A stretch of 64,000 nucleotides of DNA from Cololabis saira (taxonomy: Eukaryota > Chordata > Actinopteri > Beloniformes > Belonidae), in NCBI RefSeq assembly GCF_033807715.1, contig NC_084607.1, positions 15,205,941-15,269,940 of the forward strand, in the 5' to 3' direction. Below the pieces are notes generated by a model. That model made no database searches, had not been told where the DNA came from, and was given only the letters and a program-made list of their open reading frames with translations. The translations under genes and the position numbers were made by a program. Positions 22,921-32,448 of this stretch are shown here, piece by piece. Position 1 is the first letter of the stretch. Each line of letters starts with the position of its first letter.

Positions 22921-24156
22921 TATTCATGGGTTTCAGTCACGTGACATTTTTTGTTGTCAGCGCCATCTTGAGGACCGACCGAGGACCTTTCCGTCGCGCA
23001 GCCAATATGACGTCTCACCTAATAACTCACTTAACTCCCGAAGAACAGCAACGGTATCTACAGAAAATTGACACTTTAGGTTTCGATCCGTATCTAATAT
23101 CTAATCAATTACTGACTCCACTCCAGTCTGCCAAAAACCTGCCAGATTTGTCTTTTGCGGACATATATATCTACCTGGTCCACAATCCTTCTCCATACAC
23201 CGGCAAAGCTCTCAAAGCTTTTAAAGTACCAAAGCTTACCGCTACTTCACATCATGATGGGTTAAAGATGCCAAACTTCATCATGTGGAGGCCAAAAAAA
23301 TGTTGGTGGTAACAGGAAAGGTAAGTGACAGTCTGGTGATGAATAGCATGAGCATTGAATTGCCTGCACAGGATACGTTTATGTAATGAAAAGTAAGAAG
23401 GCAGTTCACTTTTTCAGTAACGTTACTCTCTAGAAAGTAAAAGCATATCATCATGTCACCATAAAACTTTATTAAAACATAAAATATAAAATATGATTTA
23501 TTATATTATTAATGCAAATGTTCATCTTGCGCTCCCGATCTCCTGCGCGGTGCGTCCCGTGACGTCTCCATCACCAAGCGGCTCTCCCAAATCCAACTCA
23601 GCCTGGATCTCGTGTCCTCTGCTTTTTCCCCACATCTCAGTAATGATCTGACATGCTGGCTGCATTTAACACCACGAACATGCCGCTCATTCACGCTGTT
23701 CGCTGTTTGATTGCGTCACCACACGCAGTTATTAATTGTTTCCCCCCCCCCCCCACTTACAGGACCTTTTCTCTCCCTCCCGTCCGATGTTCCGGGACCT
23801 ATATAATAATAGGATATTATTTATTTCTGCCACTTTATTGTGGTTTTTGTGGTGAAATGAGGAGGAATCATAGATAACTTCTCATTTCAACTAACTGGAT
23901 CAGCCGTTCCTCATCATGACTGTTTCCTACAGCGCTTTCAACCGGCTTTCAACACGAGTGAAAGGAAGAAAATAAAAGAACATTTAAACATCACAATATC
24001 CCACGGCCCACTAAAAGCACTGATAAAACGTCAATCCCGTTTTTTTAGACTTATTATTGTCGCATCCCACGGCACAACAGATAGACGGCATGCTGAAAGT
24101 CGGTCCTAAAGATGGCGCTGCGAGTACTGTGTGACGTCACATGAAATCCATGAATA
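22921..24156. mobile_element. TIR element carrying a broken YqaJ-type exon
   Basis: The ends are inverted repeats: TATTCATGGGTTTCAGTCAC at the left, and GTGACGTCACATGAAATCCA then TGAATA at the right. Inner arms also pair (CAGCGCCATCTTGAGGACCG with CGGTCCTAAAGATGGCGCTG). The left part holds the pseudogene exon at 23,007-23,320. The right part (23,500-24,060) has no recognised coding text. At 1.24 kb it is probably an internally deleted derivative of a larger element. Confidence 0.75.
23007..23320 (+). pseudogene. First exon of a YqaJ/SWIM-type transposon gene, broken
   Basis: From ATG at 23,007 the frame reads MTSHLITHLTPEEQQRYLQK then LGFDPYLI and DLSFADIYIYLVHNPSPYTG. I recognise this as the N-terminus of a multicopy teleost protein family that later carries SWIM-type cysteine and YqaJ-like nuclease regions; this is recollection, not a search. 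After KALKAFK a one-base frameshift moves the reading to AYRYFTS, then an in-frame TGA, then WVKDAKLHHVEAKKMLVVTG. The exon ends at a good donor (AAAG/GTAAGTG, about 23,321). No second exon follows inside the element. Confidence 0.65.
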
Positions 24157-24363
24157 ATCTTGTAAGCACCGTTTTTTTGCCCTGCTGCTTTCTTCCCAAT
24201 TTGATATTGATTTATTAGGTACCTTCCTAAATCAGACAATCAGACACATACGTGGTGACAGACACAACTAAAGGATGTTTGCTTTTGAATTGAATCACAT
24301 CTAAGAGAGCAAGGTGGACCCAACTTGGGGATAGATGCATAGGCTAGGTCAGTGTTTCTCAAC

Positions 24364-24890
24364 TGTTAGGATTTAAAAGCTGAAAGCATTTTCCAACACT
24401 GGTGGGCTTTCTCTTTATATTCAAAGTAACCTTGTATGCAGTAAGACACGGAGCCACCTCCTGGTGTTACGGGTAGACTGGAAGTTGAGTACAATATACA
24501 TACCATTGTTGAGAGGAGACATTGGGGGAGAAACAGATGTTTAGCATTGGGGGGGTTTATCTGCCACCTGGGGTGGCGCCCCAGGTGAGAGAAATAACAA
24601 AGGAGATAGAAGTGACACCTTTTGGGGGTCTTTTACCGTTTCCCTCCACCAATGAAATTCACTTGCAAAGAACACCCCCTTTTAGAGTATAAAGTCAACT
24701 GAACTCATGAAAACGCTGTGCATTTCTCTCTGACCCACGCGGTCTGAAGAAGTGTACCTCCGACCGGAGACAAATGTACCTCCGGCCGGAAAAACATTGT
24801 GCTTGACATGATTAAAAGTTGTATTAACCTGTAATTCTTTCCACTAGTCTTTCTTGATTCACCAGACAAACGAACACGGACTATCTTTCA
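24364..24890 (+). repeat. 5' LTR
   Basis: Begins TGTTAGGATTTAAAAGC and ends CTATCTTTCA. Contains a TATA-like GAGTATAAAGTC at about 24,688, an ATTAAA polyadenylation-type signal at about 24,812, a strong hairpin (CACCTGGGG/CCCCAGGTG, 24,565-24,587) and a near-direct repeat GTACCTCCGACCGGA / GTACCTCCGGCCGGA at 24,755-24,793. Confidence 0.92.
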
Positions 24891-24891
24891 A

Positions 24892-24911
24892 TGGTGACCC
24901 TGAAACGTGAT
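24892..24911 (+). promoter_or_regulatory. Retroviral primer-binding site (tRNA-Trp-like)
   Basis: Immediately after the 5' LTR (one A between). TGGTGACCC matches the first nine bases of the tRNA-Trp primer site used by avian-type retroviruses; the remainder, TGAAACGTGAT, fits that site with one substitution and two extra A residues. Confidence 0.65.
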
Positions 24912-25140
24912 CTGGTTGTTTCCTGACTGTGGAATTGTGGAGAGGAGCCCTGGAAGTTTTCATGCAGACAACCAAAACCTGACTAGTCAAAATAAGGTAA
25001 GCAGAAACCGCTGATGAGTAAGAATTTCTGCACATTGGATTTATCAAATTAATATTGGTTGTCTGATTGAATTCTTCTCAAGCTCATAAAGATTAAAAAT
25101 AGGTTTTGTCTTTTGATATGTCATGCACAACGTTAATTTT

Positions 25141-25415
25141 TCTGTTTTAGTTAGTTAAGTTGTGGGTTGGAGTCCATCAGGTCAGAGTCCTGTAAACGCT
25201 GTATTTTTCTGTTTTAGTTAGTTAAGTTGTGGGTTGGAGTCCATCAGGTCAGAGTCCTGTAAACGCTGTATTTTTAAGTTGTGGGTTGGAGTCCATCAGG
25301 TCAGAGTCCTGTAAACGCTGTATTTTTCTGTTTTAGTCTGTTTAAGTTGTGGGTTGGAGTCCATCAGGTCAGAGTCCTGTAAACGCTGTATTTTTCTGTT
25401 TTAGTCTGTTTTAGT
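25141..25415 (+). repeat. Leader tandem repeat, four copies of about 68 bp
   Basis: The word GTTGGAGTCCATCAGGTCAG recurs four times (near 25,165, 25,233, 25,285 and 25,354). Copies are about 67, 68, 52 and 69 bp; the third lacks the TTTTTCTGTTTTAG spacer. A partial fifth spacer follows. The array sits between primer site and gag. Confidence 0.9.
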
Positions 25416-25772
25416 ATCACTGCTGGCGCGCCTGCGTTTGTATGTGTGTAAATCCTTCTGTTTAAATTTGGGGAAGTCAGAGAAGCACTTAAAAATCAGG
25501 GTTTCATTCGGTCAGCTGTTAGTAGTTAGTAAGATAAATAAATAATTGTTTGTTTTTGTGGGTGGTTGTTTATCCGATTTGATTTGATGGTTCAGTGTAT
25601 GAACTCATTTTATATGAGAACAGAATTCCTGCTCCTGAACAGATCGGATACACTGTTGGGGATTTTTTTACCCTCAATGATTAAGCACACGGAGTGACTT
25701 CGTGTTGAAACTTCTTATCAGACAGCTCCATCCAGGGAAATTAATCCATTTGCAGCTGGACATACCTAGTGT

Positions 25773-26630
25773 ATGATTTTGCGTGTACGAATGTTGTCTA
25801 CTAAAATGATCGATGTGTGGTCGAAGTGTGAATCCGGCTCTTTTGAATCGATTCTGTATTCGACTCTGACCAGGTGGTTAGAAAAGGTTCCCAAATCTGA
25901 TCGTAACAATGCCCGACGCAGATTTGTATTATGGGTTGAGGAAATGCAGAAGCGTGGCCTGTTCCCCGACACAGAAGGAGGGCCTGTTGAGGTAGACACA
26001 TTTACATCAATTATTCGACAAGCTGCAGAGAGCCTAAAGGCAGCTTGTTTGGAAAAGGAGAAAGCAGGCATCTTAAAGAAAAGGCGGGCCGTCAAGGCTG
26101 TAAATAAGGCAGATAACTTTTATTCAGATTGTCAATGTTTCTTAAGTGAGTTAAAGTTCACGATATCACAAGAGGAGAGGGACACAGCTTATCTCCTGAG
26201 AGTACGGGAGTTATGGCTTGATGTATTGGTGAAAAGTCAACTGGGGGAATCTAGGGATGAGATCAATGATGAAAGATCTGAGAAGCGGATGTTACAAACT
26301 AGAAACCCCCACCCTGGCCCTCCCTCCTCCTTTCTCCCGACACCTCAGTTGCCCCCCCCCCCCCCCCTAGACCCTCCCTCTCAAGCCCCCCCCCACTATG
26401 ACCCTTTGTTTTCTCCTCAACAGTCAGAATTCTATACACACCCCCACCACTCTGGGGTGAGACCACATTCGTTTATGCGTGGTGTACCTTTCCGGGGACG
26501 GGGAAGACGGACAAACAATACACGATCTGGTCAGAACTTGTGTTTCCGTTGTAGACAGCCGGGGCACTGGCAGAGACAATGTGGAGCTCGCTTTGCTGGT
26601 CTACCTAATGGGAGTAGGGTTCGACTATAG
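25773..26630 (+). CDS. gag: Retroviral Gag-like protein, shortened
   Basis: An intact 285-codon ORF between the LTRs. Residues 1-150 form a charged, helical N-terminal half. Residues 175-215 are Pro-rich and include PPHY, a PPxY late-domain motif that in retroviral Gag recruits budding machinery. Residues 235-250 are Arg/Gly-rich, and CFRCRQPGHWQRQC (about 262-275) is a CCHC zinc knuckle with C-x2-C-x4-H-x4-C spacing, the RNA-binding hallmark of nucleocapsid. At 285 residues it is well short of usual Gag size, and I see no capsid major-homology region, so the capsid part may be deleted or very divergent. The first in-frame ATG is used; others follow at codons 7 and 12. Confidence 0.88.
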   Translation: MILRVRMLSTKMIDVWSKCESGSFESILYSTLTRWLEKVPKSDRNNARRRFVLWVEEMQKRGLFPDTEGGPVEVDTFTSIIRQAAESLKAACLEKEKAGILKKRRAVKAVNKADNFYSDCQCFLSELKFTISQEERDTAYLLRVRELWLDVLVKSQLGESRDEINDERSEKRMLQTRNPHPGPPSSFLPTPQLPPPPPLDPPSQAPPHYDPLFSPQQSEFYTHPHHSGVRPHSFMRGVPFRGRGRRTNNTRSGQNLCFRCRQPGHWQRQCGARFAGLPNGSRVRL

Positions 26631-26639
26631 GTTTCTTAG

Positions 26640-29150
26640 TAGAAGTAGACTATAGTGGAATCAGAATATAAATACACATGTGTGTACACGTGATACCATA
26701 GGGAATAATAATATTAATGTCTTAACGTATTGATGAATATAGTGTGTCAAGTCCGTGCACGGCTGGGTAACTTTGTTTATGATTCTGAAGTTCAGATAAT
26801 TTTGGGACCTCATCTGGAATGACGTTTGCAGTGGTTAACCACACCGACGAGCAGACAGGAGCTTTTGTTTCTGGAAGTCTAAGCAATCCTGGGCCCATAT
26901 ACAGAGATTAGCAGTTTTCTGCCTTAGTTATTGGATTGCCTTAAACTACCCGTAACAAACGACTCTCATGTCTTAAAACATTCTACTTGTGTTAAAAGTA
27001 TTTAAAGTAGTCAGAGATTCGATTACTTCAGATCATAAGTAAACTTTGAACACATAAGGACACACTTAAATGAAAAGAAATGTCAAATAACAGAATTTTG
27101 TTGTCTATTACTGTTTTGCTTGTCATGTATAATGTATGTCTGTTATGTAGTATTAATTTGTGCCCTCTCCCCCTGCGAGCCCCCCCCCCCCTTTTTTCTT
27201 CAGGACTGACAATCAGTCCTCCCCTTTTGTTTTGTTTTGGGAAACGTCACAGTGGGTGGGAGACGCCCCCACCAACATTGAGAAAGCCAGAGAGGTGACA
27301 AACAATGACACCCAGAATATTCTTGGAGATTTGTTCTCTTAATGTCTTGGTAAATGGAAAGGTGTGGTGGTATCAATTTTTATTGTAATGGCTGTGGTTG
27401 TTCTTATTTTATGCGGATGTTATGGTTTTTTTTTTTATTTTAGTAAAAAAAAAAAAAAAAAAAAGAGGGTGGAGGATTGATGACCCAGTGAGAAATGTGC
27501 TGTGTGCAGTGTGCCAGGTGCTCCCCTTAAAAAACTGCACTGGTTTCTTTGGGACCTTGACTGGAAAGTTAGCCCTGGTAAAAAAATCAACTTCAGATCC
27601 ATCTCCTACGCTGCTTCAATGTGCAGCACTATTCGTCTTCAGGTCAGAGACGACAAAGCTGTGTCGGCCGACGATATGAACTTCATCTGAATGCGAGGTG
27701 GGCTCTCGCACAAGACTCTGACAAAGAAAAGACTGATGGAAGAGCTTCTCCAGGCCGGCAGTAACATGTCATTACCACTGATCGTGGGGTGCGACAATAA
27801 GACTTTGTGGTCACAACAGAGAAAAATAACGACAGGATCTTCTTCAAAATATGCAACTGCATCTGTCGAAACTATGCTTGGACACTGGCAAAAGGACCAT
27901 CTGCTTACGGCTCTGGTGATGTCTGAGGGAACGGCCGGTGGTGCTGAAAGGCCGAGGTTTTCTGCGGATGCCTGGTGTTGCAATATTGGGGTGATTATGG
28001 GTATACTGCACACACTCATTTCCTACTGTTTTGTTCCAATGGGTCATCGGTTTTACACATTTTTTCATAGAGCTGGTTGGATATTATTTTACGATTTTTT
28101 TATTTTATTTTATGTTTTTCGGGGGATTAGTTTGAAAAGATGGTTATCTGTCCAAAGTGTGCCCATGCCTGTTGAAAGGGTTGAAAGAATAAGAAAAAAA
28201 AAAAAATGGGGGGGATAGTAGACAATGTTAGTAGACAATGTTAATCGGTCATAGTGATATCAATCATAATAATTTCATATACTGATTAGTGGACTTAGTG
28301 CTAGTTTATGGTTTATATATGATCAACCTGTCTAAATGCTTTAACACACGGAGTGCATGAACCTACACTAAATTCTTTGAATCTATTACTTTCATAAACA
28401 GCAGGTGCATTTATGATATTAGATGTACCACGTCATAGGAATACAAACTACTTGCATGCCATTTTTCTAATAACTAACATCTGTTGTTTAAAGTTGTTAC
28501 AAAGGGGCAAGGCTCAACTAAGATTATAGATAGATATTACTGTGCAACCTGTCCGTTCTGTTTTCTGAGACATACAGGGATATGGAATGAAACCTCTTCC
28601 AGGCTAGGAGAAGGCTCTCCCGCCTGGCAGGAGCCACTCTGGGACCGTGACAGAGACATTCCAGGGCCTGAGTGGATGCTTGAGTAAAGGCTACTTGGAT
28701 GCGACAGCTACTTGTTGCCGTAAACCTGGACACCTGGATTTCCCCATTTTTGACTGGGATGTATAACGGACTTTACACATGGTTATACTGATTTATTTGG
28801 TTTATTTGTGAAATGCTCATCCATTATGAGATGTACAATTGTTTACAACATGAATATTCAGACTTCCACAGCTTTAAATTTATGATTGTTGTTGAATGCA
28901 TTTGTATATTAATCTGTATGTATGGTTCTTGATATTTGTGGGTTTTCTCTTTTGTTGCTCTGCTTGTATCTTCACATCTGGTGGTCATGTGTAATATTGC
29001 AGGATTGGGACTCTGTTTTGTCTATACAGCTAAGCAGGGTGTTCTATTTTATAAAAAGGGGGGTACAAAAACAACACATATATTTTTATATCCCAGTGGA
29101 CATTTTTACATGGTTGATTTGAAAAACATGAATTAATCATGTTTTGAGTG
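26640..29150 (+). other. Provirus interior, no pol recognised; possible env remnants
   Basis: Short broken ORFs. 27,080-27,180 encodes a hydrophobic stretch that could be a leader. The ORF at 27,691-28,218 (175 codons) ends with a membrane-segment-like WILFYDFFILFYVF and a basic tail. 28,922-29,136 encodes another hydrophobic segment. These could be envelope remnants, but no cleavage site, immunosuppressive-domain or heptad pattern is convincing. A-run/G-run tracts resembling polypurine tracts occur at 28,190-28,214 and 29,055-29,064. Confidence 0.4.
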
Positions 29151-29155
29151 GAAAT

Positions 29156-29682
29156 TGTTAGGATTTAAAAGCTGAAAGCATTTTCCAACACTGGTGGGCT
29201 TTCTCTTTATATTCAAAGTAACCTTGTATGCAGTAAGACACGGAGCCACCTCCTGGTGTTACGGGTAGACTGGAAGTTGAGTACAATATACATACCATTG
29301 TTGAGAGGAGACATTGGGGGAGAAACAGATGTTTAGCATTGGGGGGGTTTATCTGCCACCTGGGGTGGCGCCCCAGGTGAGAGAAATAACAAAGGAGATA
29401 GAAGTGACACCTTTTGGGGGTCTTTTACCGTTTCCCTCCACCAATGAAATTCACTTGCAAAGAACACCCCCTTTTAGAGTATAAAGTCAATTGAACTCTT
29501 GAAAACGGTGTGCATTTCTCTCGGACCCACGCGGTCTGAAGAAGTGTACCTCCGACCGGAGACAAATGTACCTCCGGCCGGAAAAACCTTGTGCTTGACA
29601 TGATTAAAAGTTGTATTAACCTGTAATTCTTTCCACTAGTCTTTCTTGATTCACCAGACAAACGAACACGGACTATCTTTCA
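29156..29682 (+). repeat. 3' LTR
   Basis: Same length and order as the 5' LTR. The differences I see cluster in the part around 29,490-29,590 (for example AACTCATG against AACTCTTG, ACATTGTG against ACCTTGTG). It ends CTATCTTTCA and is followed by the CAAC duplication and the rest of the hAT MITE. Confidence 0.92.
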
Positions 29683-29909
29683 CAACCCTGGTCCTCGAGG
29701 CACCCCTATCCTGCATGTTTTAGATGTTTCCCTGCACCAACACACCTGATTCTAATTCATGGTCCTAATTAGCTTGTCACCAAGGTCTGCACAACTCTGT
29801 TGATGACACAGGTACTTTTATCACGGTGTGCTGAAGCAGGGAAACATATAAAACATGCAGGACAGGGGTGCCTCGAGGACCAGGGTTGAGAAACACTGGG
29901 CTAGGTTGA

Positions 29910-30151
29910 TCTATGCCTGGAGCCCAGAGGACCAAACTGAAAAATACTGTTGACATGAGAAAGAAATGGAAGAAAAAGCCCACAAAAGCACTCAAAATGC
30001 ATGCTCTTTCAAAACGTTTATTTCATGCTTACTCAATTGTGTATTTCGTAGAATAATAGTGACATGACTTGTGTTTCAGTTTTTTTTTTTTTAACCTTTA
30101 GAAGTAAGGAAAGCATAATGCATAATGACAAAAGCATAAAGATGGATTACT

Positions 30152-30222
<71 letters not shown>

Positions 30223-30390
30223 GTATATAGTCCAATAGCAGATCATGAATATATTGTAAGATAGTTTCAGTCCATTATGATATAGTATCAGAGAAAAAAA
30301 TCATATCTAAATCGGATTATGCGACTATAGTAAATGCTGACATGATCATATCTATGATTGTATTAATTAGTCAAACATAATCTAACCCAA
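29910..30390. other. No gene; (AT)n microsatellite
   Basis: An (AT)n array occupies about 30,157-30,217. The rest is AT-rich, with no recognised feature. Confidence 0.6.
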
Positions 30391-30394
30391 CTCT

Positions 30395-30605
30395 CTGTTA
30401 ATTCAATTCGCTTTTATTTATATAGTGTCTGTTACAATAAAAGGTGCCACTAGGCGCTTCCAAGAGCCCCAGATCATGACCCCTGAGCAATTATTACATA
30501 AACATAAACAATTGCAGGTAAAAACTCTCATAGTGGGAGAAAAACCTTAAGCTAAATAGTGGCAAGAAAAAGTCCTTTAGGAGCAGCTTGAACATTGTTG
30601 CAATT
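30395..30605 (+). repeat. Retroelement 3' end-type dispersed repeat
   Basis: Starts AATTCAATTCGCTTTTATTT and continues GGCGCTTCCAAGAGCCCCAG and GAGAAAAACCTTAAGCTAAA, a phrase sequence I recognise from many teleost introns. The exact family is not certain. Confidence 0.6.
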
Positions 30606-31035
30606 AAATGATCCACATTAGGATGGTTTCAGTCAAATGGAGTCCAGTTTGTCCATGTACTGGTTAATTTCCTTAAAAACGTGTATTCATACGTTTCACT
30701 TTGTTTTTCCATTAGGTTAAATTATAAGGCATACATTTCCATTTCTCTGCAGATGTTTCACAGCTAAACCAATCCATGAAGCAAGATGAAGACAATCAGT
30801 TACGGTAGGTTACATACAGGTCTAAAAGACACAGGCTTGGTTTACTTATTTTATCTGCCTCAAAATTAAGACACAATTAGAACTGATATTTTTTAACCTG
30901 AACACCTGAGAAACACCCTAAGACTTATTCAGATTACAGTTTAACATTAACTATTCAAACTATAATTTTCTCTTGAACTAAAACCATTTTCCAAAACGAT
31001 GTGTCTGGCCTTTTCATTTTATGTCTTCATAGTTA

Positions 31036-32296
31036 CAGTTTTTCTCAGTCGCTTTGGTGCTATTCTCAGATCACTCTTAACATTTGCACAACACTTAGTG
31101 CATTTCTCAGAACAATTATCACAAACTGCAAAACCTAGTGGATGACCTGCAAAAGCGCGTCAATTGCTCAAAATGGATTGTCTATCCCTCAAAAGCAAGT
31201 ACTCATGTCAATGAAACTGTCAGTGTCGTCAAAATGAGAAGTCCTGTCACCATCGTTTATGAGCATGATAGTCAAATGGCTTTGTCATGTTTTCATTAGG
31301 ACACTATATTCTCTAAGAGTTTTCTAATGTAAAAAAAAAGGTCAGGACTTGGTGACACTACCTGAAAATGCTCAAGGCAGAACTATACACTACTTGTACA
31401 GCCATTTGAAAACTACAGTAAAGTTACACATTGCTGTAGTTAGGGGAGTAACTGAGTACAAGACACTGAATATGTATGTTTCACGAAATGTTTGAATGAT
31501 TGAATTCACAGTGGTTCTTCCAACATTTGGCTACACCCTCCGACCAGCCTCAGCCATTGTGAGGCCGTGATTGATAACATGGTCCACAATTGTAGCCCTA
31601 ATTTCATTAGGAATATGCGTATGTATTCGGCCTCTTCCCCCTCTTCCCCTGTTTTGTCCCCTTCCCCTTCCCCTTCCTCCCCGCATCCTCACCCCTCTTC
31701 CACCATGCTGACCTTCCATTTCTGTGTCACAGAATTGTAGAAATGGTACACATGTCTTGCTCGGTCTATATATGCTTGCCAAGTGATGGTTCATGGGATT
31801 CCGCCCTGAGTGATTGTGGACAAGTGGCTTGTCATTGGTTGCAACTAAATGCTTCACACACCTCCTCATGAGTGAAAACTGAAGTTCACCTGAGAGCAAT
31901 TGTTCAATTTAGAGAGATTTCCAGGAAAAAATGATAAAGAAAGGTATTACAGTAAATTAGCTTGACACAATTTGATAACTTGTTCAACAATTTTGTATGT
32001 AATGACTAAAGCAATGAAATGAGGACTATTAGTTTTTTAGGAAATGACTATTCAGCGTCCATAAGTATAGTTCATTTTGACTGACATGACATAAACAAAT
32101 GATAATGTTGTAAAACAGCAGAGAATTGTATGAGAGCAACTGATACATGTCCAAAAGCATTTGCAATTTGTTCAGAGGAAGGAGAAACTGCTACTATGAT
32201 GTGGACAAAGGACTACATGTTGTGGAGGTTGAACTAATAGTTATGAGAACTTTCATTCTGATCTGAGAATAGCACCAAAGCGACTGAGAAAAACTG
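31036..32296. mobile_element. Tc1/mariner-superfamily element with long TIRs
   Basis: Perfect terminal inverted repeats of about 39 bp (start CAGTTTTTCTCAGTCGCTTT, end AAAGCGACTGAGAAAAACTG), flanked by TA on both sides (31,034-31,035 and 32,297-32,298). At 1,261 bp it is near full Tc1 length, but the transposase is mostly missing: only an N-terminal part survives on the minus strand (31,480-31,899). Confidence 0.88.
31480..31899 (-). pseudogene. Tc1-like transposase N-terminus with RG-rich stretch
   Basis: Minus-strand ORF whose C-terminal part reads GRGRGRGQNRGRGGRGRI, then HTHIPNEIRATIVDHVINHG and LTMAEAGRRV. The latter is a helix-turn-helix of the Tc1/IS630 paired-like type. Directly after GRRV the frame meets TAG, where family members I recall have Gln, and then continues PNVGRTTVNSI, so a CAG-to-TAG change is the likely break. 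No DDE catalytic domain is present in the rest of the element. It is non-autonomous. Confidence 0.7.
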
Positions 32297-32448
32297 TAAA
32301 AAGGCTCAGGTTAAATCCAGTTTAATAGGATAACCACGCCATCTGCTGTCCTAAAGGTGTAACTGCACAATTACTGTGGCAATCAGAGCAACGGAGGATT
32401 TGTGACGAGGGAATGCGCTCACAATGTTGCCCACAAGATGACACTATT

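Larger units (their letters stand above)
24364..29682 (+). mobile_element. Endogenous retrovirus, short provirus with two LTRs
   Basis: Two direct LTRs of 527 bp each (24,364-24,890 and 29,156-29,682), both TG...CA, flanked by a 4-bp target duplication CAAC (24,360-24,363 and 29,683-29,686). By eye the LTRs differ at about five positions, so insertion is recent. A tRNA-Trp-like primer site follows the 5' LTR, then a leader with tandem repeats, a short gag ORF, and about 2.5 kb in which I recognise no reverse transcriptase, integrase or protease. The total of 5.3 kb is too short for a full provirus; this copy appears to be a pol-deleted, non-autonomous form. Confidence 0.92.
24350..29898. mobile_element. 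hAT-type MITE, split by an endogenous retrovirus
   Basis: The left end CAGTGTTTCTCAAC (24,350) and right end GGTTGAGAAACACTG (to 29,898) are inverted repeats. The flanks are a perfect 8-bp target duplication, GGCTAGGT, at 24,342-24,349 and 29,899-29,906, the hAT signature. Interior arms also pair (CCTGGTCCTCGAGGCACCCC with GGGGTGCCTCGAGGACCAGG). The MITE is only about 230 bp once the provirus is discounted. A relative lies at 22,591-22,728. Confidence 0.9.

Noticed and set aside
27691..28218. 175-codon ORF as a definite retroviral envelope
   Set aside because: A membrane-like segment is present, but no cleavage site, heptad repeat or cysteine pattern of a transmembrane envelope subunit could be seen; left as a possible remnant.
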